Part shown: positions 47,843-58,829 of the stretch, in pieces
Layout: every line of letters begins with the position of its first letter
Position numbering within the stretch: the stretch's first letter is position 1
Assembly (NCBI GenBank): GCA_037893245.1
Contig: JBAIAA010000599.1
Coordinates: 434,001 to 498,000, forward strand
DNA from: Crossaster papposus
Lineage: Eukaryota > Echinodermata > Asteroidea > Velatida > Solasteridae
DNA: 64,000 bases
Direction: 5' to 3'
Notes under the pieces: generated by a model
What the model saw: the letters and a program-made list of their open reading frames with translations, nothing else
Databases searched by the model: none
Told to the model about the DNA's origin: nothing
Translations under genes and position numbers: made by a program

Positions 47843-50800
47843 GCGAGAGCATTCACTTTGTTGAGCAAAATAGTGTGTTCCAGTAACAGTATGACTAAGA
47901 GCAGTCACTGTGCTGAACAGAATAGTGAGTGTTCCCATCACAGTGTGACTGCGAGAGCAGTCACTGTGCAGAGCAGAATAGTGAGTATTCCCATCACAGT
48001 GTTACAGAGAGCAGTCAATGTGCTGAGCAGAATAGCAAGTGTTCACATCACAGTGTGACTGAGAGCAGTCACTGTGCTAATCAGAATAGTGAGTGTTCAC
48101 ATCACTATGTGACTGAGAGCTGTCATTGTGCTGAACAGAATAGTGAGTGTTCCCACAACAGTGTGACTGAGAGCAGTCATTATGCTGAGCAGAATAGTGA
48201 GTGTTCCAATCACAGTATGGCTAAGAGCAGTCACTCTGCTGAGCAGAATATTGAGTGTTCCCATCACAGTGTGACTGAGAGCTATCGTTGTGCTGAACAG
48301 AATAGTGAGTGTTCCCACCACAGTGTGACTGAGAGCAGTCACTGTGCTGAGCAGAATAGTAAGTGTTCCCATCACAGTGTGACTGTGAGAGCATTCACTG
48401 TGCTGAGCAGAATAGTGAGTGTTCCCGTTACAGTGTGACTGAGAGCTCTCTCTGTGCTGAGCAAAATATTGAGTGTTCCCATCACAGTGTGACTGAGAGC
48501 AGTCACTGTGCTGAACAGAATAGTGAGTGTTCCCATCACAGTGTGACTGAGAGCTGTCATTGTGCTGAACAGAATAGTGAGTGTTCCCACAACAGTGTGA
48601 CTGAGAGCAGTCATTATGCTGAGCAGAATAGTGAGTGTTCCAATCACAGTATGGCTAAGAGCAGTCACTCTGCTGAGCAGAATATTGAGTGTTCCCATCA
48701 CAGTGTGACTGAGAGCTATCGTTGTGCTGAACAGAATAGTGAGTGTTCCCACCACAGTGTGACTGAGAGCAGTCACTGTGCTGAGCAGAATAGTAAGTGT
48801 TCCCATCACAGTGTGACTGTGAGAGCATTCACTGTGCTGAGCAGAATAATGAGTGTTCCCGTCACAGTGTGACTGAGAGCTCTCATTGTGCTGAGCAGAA
48901 TAGTGAGTGTTCCCATCACAGTGTGACTGAGAGCAGTCACTGTGCTGAGCAAAATAGTGAGTGTTCCCATCACAGTGTGAGTGAGAGCAGTCACTGTGCT
49001 GGACAGAATAGTGAGTGTTCCCATCACAGTGTGACTGAGAGCTGTCAATGTGCTGAGCAGAATAGTAAGTGTTCACATCACAGTGTGGCTGAGAGCAGTC
49101 ACTGTGCTGAGCAGAATAGTGAGTGTTCCCATCACAGTGTGACTACGAGGGCATTCACTGTGCAGAGCAGAATAGTGAGTGTTCCCATCACAGTGTGACT
49201 GAGAGCAGTCACTGTGCTGAACATAATAGTGAGTGTTCCCATCACAGTGTGACTGCGAGAGCATTCACTGTGCAGAGCAGAATAGTGAGTGTTCCCATCA
49301 CAGTGTTACACAGAGCAGTCACTGTGCTGAGCAGAATAGTGAGTGTTCCCATCACAATGTGACTGTGAGAGCAGTCACTGTGCTGGGCAGAATAGTGAGT
49401 GTTCCCATCACAGTGTGACTATGAGAGCATTCACTGTGCTGAGCAGAATAGTGAGTGTTCCCGTTACAGTGTGACTGAGAGCTCTCACTGTGCTGAGCAG
49501 AAGAGTGAGTGTTCCCATCACAGTGTGACTGAGAGCAGTCACTGTGCTGAGCAAAATAGTGAGTGCTCCCATCACAGTGTGACTGAGAGCAGTCACTGTG
49601 CTGAACAGAATAGTGAGTGTTTCAATCACAGTGTGACTGTGAGAGCATTGACTGTGCTGAGCAGAATAGTGAGTGTTCCCATCACAGTGTGACTGAGAGC
49701 TGTCATTGTGCTGAACAGAATAGTGAGTGTTCCCACAACAGTGTGACTGAGAGCAGTCATTATGCTGAGCAGAATAGTGAGTGTTCCAATCACAGTATGG
49801 CTAAGAGCAGTCACTCTGCTGAGCAGAATATTGAGTGTTCCCATCACAGTGTGACTGAGAGCTATCGTTGTGCTGAACAGAATAGTGAGTGTTCCCACCA
49901 CAGTGTGACTGAGAGCAGTCACTGTGCTGAGCAGAATAGTAAGTGTTCCCATCACAGTGTGACTGTGAGAGCATTCACTGTGCTGAGCAGAATAATGAGT
50001 GTTCCCGTCACAGTGTGACTGAGAGCTCTCATTGTGCTGAGCAGAATAGTGAGTGTTCCCATCACAGTGTGACTGAGAGCAGTCACTGTGCTGAGCAAAA
50101 TAGTGAGTGTTCCCATCACAGTGTGAGTGAGAGCAGTCACTGTGCTGGACAGAATAGTGAGTGTTCCCATCACAGTGTGACTGAGAGCTGTCAATGTGCT
50201 GAGCAGAATAGTAAGTGTTCACATCACAGTGTGGCTGAGAGCAGTCACTGTGCTGAGCAGAATAGTGAGTGTTCCCATCACAGTGTGACTACGAGGGCAT
50301 TCACTGTGCAGAGCAGAATAGTGAGTGTTCCCATCACAGTGTGACTGAGAGCAGTCACTGTGCTGAACATAATAGTGAGTGTTCCCATCACAGTGTGACT
50401 GCGAGAGCATTCACTGTGCAGAGCAGAATAGTGAGTGTTCCCATCACAGTGTTACACAGAGCAGTCACTGTGCTGAGCAGAATAGTGAGTGTTCCCATCA
50501 CAATGTGACTGTGAGAGCAGTCACTGTGCTGAGCAGAATAGTGAGTGTTCCCATCACAGTGTGACTGTGAGAGCATTCACTGTGCTGAGCAGAATAGTGA
50601 GTTTTCCCGTTACAGTGTGACTGAGAGCTCTCACTGTGCTGAGCAGAAGAGTGAGTGTTCCCATCACAGTGTGACTGAGAGCAGTCACTGTGCTGAGCAA
50701 AATAGTGAGTGTTCCCATCACAGTGTGACTGAGAGCAGTCACTGTGCTGAACAGAATAGTGAGTGTTCCAATCACAGTGTGACTGTGAGAGCATTTACTG

Positions 50801-51112
50801 TGCTGAGCAGAATAGTGAGTGTTCCCGTTACAGTGTGACTGAGAGCTCTCACTGTGCTGAGCAGAATAGTGAGTGTTCCCATCACAGTGTTACAGAGAGC
50901 AGTCACTGTGCTGAGCAGAATAGTGAGTGTGCCCATCACAGTGTGACTATGAGAGCAGTCACTGTGCTGAGCAGAATAGTGAGTGTTCACATCACAGTGC
51001 GACTGAGAGCAGTCACTGTGCTGAACAGAATAGTGAGTGTTCCAATCACAGTGTGACTGAGAGCAGTCACTGTGCAGAGCAGAATAGTGAGTGTTCCCAT
51101 CACAGTGTGACT
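47843..51112. repeat. HOR unit, 3,270 bp
   Basis: Collinear with 31389-34602 plus the 56-bp monomer missing there. Shares GTGCTGGGCAG (~49383) and GACTATGAGAGCATTC (~49417). GAGTGCTCCC (~49564) and GTTTCAATC (~49620) are private. W is at 49305 and 50451. Confidence 0.86.
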
Positions 51113-54045
51113 GCGAGAGCATTCACTTTGTTGAGCAGAATAGTGAGTGTTCCAATCACAGTATGGCTAAGAGCAGTCACTCTGCTGAGCAGAATATTGA
51201 GTGTTCCCATCACAGTGTGACTGAGAGCTATCGTTGTGCTGAACAGAATAGTGAGTGTTCCCACCACAGTGTGACTGAGAGCAGTCACTGTGCTGAGCAG
51301 AATAGTAAGTGTTCCCATCACAGTGTGACTGTGAGAGCATTCACTGTGCTGAGCAGAATAGTGAGTGTTCCCGTTACAGTGTGACTGAGAGCTCTCTCTG
51401 TGCTGAGCAAAATATTGAGTGTTCCCATCACAGTGTGACTGAGAGCAGTCACTGTGCTGAACAGAATAATGAGTGTTCCCATCACAGTGTGACTGAGAGC
51501 TGTCATTGTGCTGAACAGAATAGTGAGTGTTCCCACAACAGTGTGACTGAGAGCAGTCATTATGCTGAGCAGAATAGTGAGTGTTCCAATCACAGTATGG
51601 CTAAGAGCAGTCACTCTGCTGAGCAGAATATTGAGTGTTCCCATCACAGTGTGACTGAGAGCTATCGTTGTGCTGAACAGAATAGTGAGTGTTCCCACCA
51701 CAGTGTGACTGAGAGCAGTCACTGTGCTGAGCAGAATAGTAAGTGTTCCCATCACAGTGTGACTGTGAGAGCATTCACTGTGCTGAGCAGAATAATGAGT
51801 GTTCCCGTCACAGTGTGACTGAGAGCTCTCATTGTGCTGAGCAGAATAGTGAGTGTTCCCATCACAGTGTGACTGAGAGCAGTCACTGTGCTGAGCAAAA
51901 TAGTGAGTGTTCCCATCACAGTGTGAGTGAGAGCAGTCACTGTGCTGGACAGAATAGTGAGTGTTCCCATCACAGTGTGACTGAGAGCTGTCAATGTGCT
52001 GAGCAGAATAGTAAGTGTTCACATCACAGTGTGGCTGAGAGCAGTCACTGTGCTGAGCAGAATAGTGAGTGTTCCCATCACAGTGTGACTACGAGGGCAT
52101 TCACTGTGCAGAGCAAAATAGTGAGTGTTCCCATCACAGTGTGACTGAGAGCAGTCACTGTGCTGAACATAATAGTGAGTGTTCCCATCACAGTGTGACT
52201 GCGAGAGCATTCACTGTGCAGAGCAGAATAGTGAGTGTTCCCATCACAGTGTTACACAGAGCAGTCACTGTGCTGAGCATAATAGTGAGTGTTCCCATCA
52301 CAATGTGACTGTGAGAGCAGTCACTGTGCTGAGCAGAATAGTGAGTGTTCCCGTTACAGTGTGACTGAGAGCTCTCACTGTGCTGAGCAGAAGAGTGAGT
52401 GTTCCCATCACAGTGTGACTGAGAGCAGTCACTGTGCTGAGCAAAATAGTGAGTGTTCCCATCACAGTGTGACTGACAGCAGTCACTGTGCTGAACAGAA
52501 TAGTGAGTGTTCCAATCACAGTGTGACTGTGAGAGCATTGACTGTGCTGAGCAGAATAGTGAGTGTTCCCATCACAGTGTGACTGAGAGCTGTCATTGTG
52601 CTGAGCAGAATAATGAGTGTTCCCGTCACAGTGTGACTGAGAGCTCTCATTGTGCTGAGCAGAATAGTGAGTGTTCCCGTTACAGTGTGACTGAGAGCTC
52701 TCACTGTGCTGAGCAGAAGAGTGAGTGTTCCCATCACAGTGTGACTGAGAGCAGTCACTGTGCTGAGCAAAATAGTGAGTGTTCCCATCACAGTGTGACT
52801 GAGAGCTATCGTTGTGCTGAACAGAATAGTGAGTGTTCCCACCACAGTGTGACTGAGAGAGCATTGACTGTGCTGAGCAGAATAGTAAGTGTTCCCATCA
52901 CAGTGTGACTGTGAGAGCATTCACTGTGCTGAGCAGAATAATGAGTGTTTCCGTCACAGTGTGACTGAGAGCTCTCATTGTGCTGAGCAGAATAGTGAGT
53001 GTTCCCATCACAGTGTGACTGTGCTGAGCAAAATAGTGAGTGTTCCCATCACAGTGTGAGTGAGAGCAGTCACTGTGCTGGACAGAATAGTGAGTGTTCC
53101 CATCACAGTGTGACTGAGAGCTGTCAATGTGCTGAGCAGAATAGTAAGTGTTCACATCACAGTGTGGCTGAGAGCAGTCACTGTGCTGAGCAGAATAGTG
53201 AGTGTTCCCATCACAGTGTGACTACGAGGGCATTCACTGTGCAGAGCAGAATAGTGAGTGTTCCCATCACAGTGTGACTGAGAGCAGTCACTGTGCTGAA
53301 CATAATAGTGAGTGTTCCCATCACAGTGTGACTGCGAGAGCATTCACTGTGCAGAGCAGAATAGTGAGTGTTCCCATCACAGTGTTACACAGAGCAGTCA
53401 CTGTGCTGATCAGAATAGTGAGTGTTCCCATCACAATGTGACTGTGAGAGCAGTCACTGTGCTGAGCAGAATAGTGAGTGTTCCCATCACAGTGTGACTG
53501 TGAGAGCATTCACTGTGCTGAGCAGAATAGTGAGTTTTCCCGTTACAGTGTGACTGAGAGCTCTCACTGTGCTGAGCAGAAGAGTGAGTGTTCCCATCAC
53601 AGTGTGACTGAGAGCAGTCACTGTGCTGAGCAAAATAGTGAGTGTTCCCATCACAGTGTGACTGAGAGCAGTCACTGTGCTGAACAGAATAGTGAGTGTT
53701 CCAATCACAGTGTGACTGTGAGAGCATTCACTGTGCTGAGCAGAATAGTGAGTGTTCCCGTTACAGTGTGACTGAGAGCTCTCACTGTGCTGAGCAGAAT
53801 AGTGAGTGTTCCCATCACAGTGTTACAGAGAGCAGTCACTGTGCTGAGCAGAATAGTGAGTGTGCCCATCACAGTGTGACTATGAGAGCAGTCACTGTGC
53901 TGAGCAGAATAGTGAGTGTTCACATCACAGTGCGACTGAGAGCAGTCACTGTGCTGAACAGAATAGTGAGTGTTCCAATCACAGTGTGACTGAGAGCAGT
54001 CACTGTGCAGAGCAGAATAGTGAGTGTTCCCATCACAGTGTGACT
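51113..54045. repeat. HOR unit, 2,933 bp, odd length, rearranged
   Basis: It begins with the same hybrid Z as 34603. At 52,580-53,020 the normal order is scrambled: AATAATGAG, CCCGTTAC, GAGCAGAAGAG, AAAATAG and CTATCGTTG monomers follow each other, then GACTGAGAGAGCATTG (another route to 56 bp, ~52853). A 13-bp deletion at 53020/53021 makes the unit length odd. W is at 52251 and 53384. Confidence 0.86.
53011..53034 (+). other. 13-bp deletion breaking the even monomer register
   Basis: CAGTGTGACT is joined to GTGCTGAGCAAAATAG at 53020/53021. The usual sequence has GAGAGCAGTCACT between them. ACT at both edges of the lost bases suggests microhomology or slippage. The W-to-W distance across it is 1,133, which is 13 less than the recurrent 1,146. 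Confidence 0.9.
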
Positions 54046-54574
54046 GCGAGAGCATTCACTTTGTTGAGCAAAATAGTGTGTTCCAGTCACAGTATGACTA
54101 AGAGCAGTCACTGTGCTGAACAGAATAGTGAGTGTTCCCATCACAGTGTGACTGCGAGAGCAGTCACTGTGCAGAGCAGAATAGTGAGTATTCCCATCAC
54201 AGTGTTACAGAGAGCAGTCAATGTGCTGAGCAGAATAGCAAGTGTTCACATCACAGTGTGACTGAGAGCAGTCACTGTGCTGATCAGAATAGTGAGTGTT
54301 CACATCACTATGTGACTGAGAGCAGTCACTGTGCTGAGCAGAATAGTGAGTGTTCCAACAACAGTGTGACTGAGAGCAGTCATTATGCTGAGCAGAATAG
54401 TGAGTGTTCCAATCACAGTATGGCTAAGAGCAGTCACTCTGCTGAGCAGAATATTGAGTGTTCCCATCACAGTGTGACTGAGAGCTATCGTTGTGCTGAA
54501 CAGAATAGTGAGTGTTCCCACCACAGTGTGACTGAGAGCAGTCACTGTGCTGAGCAGAATAGTAAGTGTTCCCA

Positions 54575-55684
54575 TCACAGTGTGACTGTGAGAGCATTCA
54601 CTGTGCTGAGCAGAATAGTGAGTGTTCCCGTTACAGTGTGACTGAGAGCTCTCTCTGTGCTGAGCAAAATATTGAGTGTTCCCATCACAGTGTGACTGAG
54701 AGCAGTCACTGTGCTGAACAGAATAGTGAGTGTTCCCATCACAGTGTGACTGAGAGCTGTCATTGTGCTGAACAGAATAGTGAGTGTTCCCACAACAGTG
54801 TGACTGAGAGCAGTCATTATGCTGAGCAGAATAGTGAGTGTTCCAATCACAGTATGGCTAAGAGCAGTCACTCTGCTGAGCAGAATATTGAGTGTTCCCA
54901 TCACAGTGTGACTGAGAGCTATCGTTGTGCTGAACAGAATAGTGAGTGTTCCCACCACAGTGTGACTGAGAGCAGTCACTGTGCTGAGCAGAATAGTAAG
55001 TATTCCCATCACAGTGTGACTGTGAGAGCATTCACTGTGCTGAGCAGAATAATGAGTGTTCCCGTCACAGTGTGACTGAGAGCTCTCATTGTGCTGAGCA
55101 GAATAGTGAGTGTTCCCATCACAGTGTGACTGAGAGCAGTCACTGTGCTGAGCAAAATAGTGAGTGTTCCCATCACAGTGTGAGTGAGAGCAGTCACTGT
55201 GCTGGACAGAATAGTGAGTGTTCCCATCACAGTGTGACTGAGAGCTGTCAATGTGCTGAGCAGAATAGTAAGTGTTCACATCACAGTGTGGCTGAGAGCA
55301 GTCACTGTGCTGAGCAGCAGTAGTGAGTGTTCCCATCACAGTGTGACTGAGAGCTGTCATTGTGCTGAGCAGAATAATGAGTGTTCCCGTCACAGTGTGA
55401 CTGAGAGCTCTCATTGTGCTGAGCAGAATAGTGAGTGTTCCCGTTACAGTGTGACTGAGAGCTCTCACTGTGCTGAGCAGAAGAGTGAGTGTTCCCATCA
55501 CAGTGTGACTGAGAGCAGTCACTGTGCTGAGCAAAATAGTGAGTGTTCCCATCACAGTGTGACTGAGAGCTATCGTTGTGCTGAACAGAATAGTGAGTGT
55601 TCCCACCACAGTGTGACTGAGAGAGCATTGACTGTGCTGAGCAGAATAGTAAGTGTTCCCATCACAGTGTGACTGTGAGAGCAT
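54575..55684 (-). other. Longest spurious open frame in the array (369 codons), not a gene
   Basis: The frame reads both minus-strand repeat peptides, changing from the MGTLTILLSTVTALSHTV cycle to the HSDCSQSHCDGNTHYSAQ cycle. A 2-bp 56-mer shift near 55.03-55.08 kb produces the first change. The 1-bp insertion at ~55317 returns it to the first cycle. It has no start context, signal or non-repeat residues. I list it so that its length is not mistaken for coding evidence. Confidence 0.85.
55309..55328 (+). other. 1-bp insertion (GAGCAGCAGTAGTG)
   Basis: Consensus GAGCAGAATAGTG reads GAGCAGCAGTAGTG: AA is replaced by CAG, as if CAG were duplicated at a junction. The next monomer begins a copy of the 52.58-kb scrambled block, so this is also a rearrangement junction. 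Confidence 0.9.
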
Positions 55685-55713
55685 TCACTGTGCTGAGCAG
55701 AATAGTGAGTGTT

Positions 55714-55734
55714 CCCATCGATCAAAGTGTGACT
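55714..55734 (+). other. GATC insertion creating ATCGAT, with the 13-bp deletion
   Basis: CCCATCACAGTGTGACT has become CCCATC, GATC, AAAGTGTGACT: four inserted bases plus one C-to-A change. It is followed at once by the same 13-bp deletion as at 53.02 kb. ATCGAT (55717-55722) is the only such hexamer I noticed in the window. Confidence 0.88.
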
Positions 55735-56759
55735 GTGCTGAGCAAAATAGTGAGTGTTCCCATCACAGTGTGAGTGAGAGCAGTCACTGTGCTGGACAGA
55801 ATAGTGAGTGTTCCCATCACAGTGTGACTGAGAGCTGTCAATGTGCTGAGCAGAAAAGTAAGTGTTCACATCACAGTGTGGCTGAGAGCAGTCACTGTGC
55901 TGAGCAGAATAGTGAGTGTTCCCATCACAGTGTGACTACGAGGGCATTCACTGTGCAGAGCAGAATAGTGAGTGTTCCCATCACAGTGTGACTGAGAGCA
56001 GTCACTGTGCTGAACATAATAGTGAGTGTTCCCATCACAGTGTGACTGCGAGAGCATTCACTGTGCAGAGCAGAATAGTGAGTGTTCCCATCACAGTGTT
56101 ACACAGAGCAGTCACTGTGCTGATCAGAATAGTGAGTGTTCCCATCACAATGTGACTGTGAGAGCAGTCACTGTGCTGAGCAGAATAGTGAGTGTTCCCA
56201 TCACAGTGTGACTGTGAGAGCATTCACTGTGCTGAGCAGAATAGTGAGTTTTCCCGTTACAGTGTGACTGAGAGCTCTCACTGTGCTGAGCAGAAAAGTG
56301 AGTGTTCCCATCACAGTGTGACTGAGAGCAGTCACTGTGCTGAGCAAAATAGTGAGTGTTCCCATCACAGTGTGACTGAGAGCAGTCACTGTGCTGAACA
56401 GAATAGTGAGTGTTCCAATCACAGTGTGACTGTGAGAGCATTCACTGTGCTGAGCAGAATAGTGAGTGTTCCCGTTACAGTGTGACTGAGAGCTCTCACT
56501 GTGCTGAGCAGAATAGTGAGTGTTCCCATCACAGTGTTACAGAGAGCAGTCACTGTGCTGAGCAGAATAGTGAGTGTGCCCATCACAGTGTGACTATGAG
56601 AGCAGTCACTGTGCTGAGCAGAATAGTGAGTGTTCACATCACAGTGCGACTGAGAGCAGTCACTGTGCTGAACAGAATAGTGAGTGTTCCAATCACAGTG
56701 TGACTGAGAGCAGTCACTGTGCAGAGCAGAATAGTGAGTGTTCCCATCACAGTGTGACT

Positions 56760-58829
56760 GCGAGAGCATTCACTTTGTTGAGCAAAATAGTGTGTTCCAG
56801 TCACAGTATGACTAAGAGCAGTCACTGTGCTGAATAGAATAGTGAGTGTTCCCATCACAGTGTGACTGCGAGAGCAGTCACTGTGCAGAGCAGAATAGTG
56901 AGTATTCCCATCACAGTGTGACTGAGAGCAGTCACTGTGCTGATCAGAATAGTGAGTGTTTACATCACTATGTGACTGAGAGCAGTCACTGTGCTGAGCA
57001 GAATAGTGAGTGTTCCAACAACAGTGTGACTGAGAGCAGTCATTATGCTGAGCAGAATAGTGAGTGTTCCAATCACAGTATGGCTAAGAGCAGTCACTCT
57101 GCTGAGCAGAATATTGAGTGTTCCCATCACAGTGTGACTGAGAGCTATCGTTGTGCTGAACAGAATAGTGAGTGTTCCCACCACAGTGTGACCGAGAGCA
57201 GTCACTGTGCTGAGCAGAATAGTAAGTGTTCCCATCACAGTGTGACTGTGAGAGCATTCACTGTGCTGAGCAGAATAGTGAGTGTTCCCGTTACAGTGTG
57301 ACTGAGAGCTCTCTCTGTGCTGAGCAAAATATTGAGTGTTCCCATCACAGTGTGACTGAGAGCAGTCACTGTGCTGAACAGAATAGTGAGTGTTCCCATC
57401 ACAGTGTGACTGAGAGCTGTCATTGTGCTGAACAGAATAGTGAGTGTTCCCACAACAGTGTGACTGAGAGCAGTCATTATGCTGAGCAGAATAGTGAGTG
57501 TTCCAATCACAGTATGGCTAAGAGCAGTCACTCTGCTGAGCAGAATATTGAGTGTTCCCATCACAGTGTGACTGAGAGCTATCGTTGTGCTGAACAGAAT
57601 AGTGAGTGTTCCCACCACAGTGTGACTGAGAGCAGTCACTGTGCTGAGCAGAATAGTAAGTGTTCCCATCACAGTGTGACTGTGAGAGCATTCACTGTGC
57701 TGAGCAGAATAATGAGTGTTCCCGTCACAGTGTGACTGAGAGCTCTCATTGTGCTGAGCAGAATAGTGAGTGTTCCCATCACAGTGTGACTGAGAGCAGT
57801 CACTGTGCTGAGCAAAATAGTGAGTGTTCCCATCACAGTGTGAGTGAGAGCAGTCACTGTGCTGGACAGAATAGTGAGTGTTCCCATCACAGTGTGACTG
57901 AGAGCTGTCAATGTGCTGAGCAGAATAGTAAGTGTTCACATCACAGTGTGGCTGAGAGCAGTCACTGTGCTGAGCAGAATAGTGAGTGTTCCCATCACAG
58001 TGTGACTACGAGGGCATTCACTGTGCAGAGCAGAATAGTGAGTGTTCCCATCACAGTGTGACTGAGAGCAGTCACTGTGCTGAACATAATAGTGAGTGTT
58101 CCCATCACAGTGTGACTGCGAGAGCATTCACTTTGCAGAGCAGAATAGTGAGTGTTCCCATCACAGTGTTACACAGAGCAGTCACTGTGCTGATCAGAAT
58201 AGTGAGTGTTCCCATCACAATGTGACTGTGAGAGCAGTCACTGTGCTGAGCAGAATAGTGAGTGTTCCCATCACAGTGTGACTGTGAGAGCATTCACTGT
58301 GCTGAGCAGAATAGTGAGTTTTCCCGTCACAGTGTGACTGAGAGCTCTCACTGTGCTGAGCAGAAGAGTGAGTGTTCCCATCACAGTGTGACTGAGAGCA
58401 GTCACTGTGCTGAGCAAAATAGTGAGTGTTCCCATCACAGTGTGACTGAGAGCAGTCACTGTGCTGAACAGAATAGTGAGTGTTCCAATCACAGTGTGAC
58501 TGTGAGAGCATTCACTGTGCTGAGCAGAATAGTGAGTGTTCCCGTTACAGTGTGACTGAGAGCTCTCACTGTGCTGAGCAGAATAGTGAGTGTTCCCATC
58601 ACATTGTTACAGAGAGCAGTCACTGTGCTGAGCAGAATAGTGAGTGTGCCCATCACAGTGTGACTATGAGAGCAGTCACTGTGCTGAGCAGAATAGTGAG
58701 TGTTCACATCACAGTGCGACTGAGAGCAGTCACTGTGCTGAACAGAATAGTGAGTGTTCCAATCACAGTGTGACTGAGAGCAGTCACTGTGCAGAGCAGA
58801 ATAGTGAGTGTTCCCATCACAGTGTGACT
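56760..58829. repeat. HOR unit, 2,070 bp
   Basis: Z is followed by a private GCTGAATAGAATAG (~56830). The GTTACAGAGAGCAGTCAATG monomers found in other units are missing: TATTCCCATC runs into a GACTGAG monomer with GCTGATCAG (~56905-56945). GTTCCAACAACAG is present. W is at 58168. Confidence 0.85.

Larger units (their letters stand above)
35190..51510. repeat. Macro-duplication, copy 2 (~16.32 kb)
   Basis: Offset from copy 1 is 13,244 up to ~39.05 kb, 14,550 from ~40.1 to ~41.7 kb, 15,586 from ~42.7 to ~47.5 kb and 16,510 from ~48.4 kb on. The steps of +1,306, +1,036 (1,090 minus one 54-bp monomer) and +924 (868 plus 56) add to 3,266, which equals the size difference between the copies. Confidence 0.85.
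54046..56759. repeat. HOR unit, 2,714 bp, with two odd-length lesions
   Basis: Carries two N blocks, then a copy of the scrambled segment of 52.58-52.92 kb at offset 2,764. The insertion at ~55317 and the ATCGAT lesion at 55717 are in this unit. GTTCCAACAACAG (~54353) marks the 54-59 kb subfamily. W is at 56098. Confidence 0.86.
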
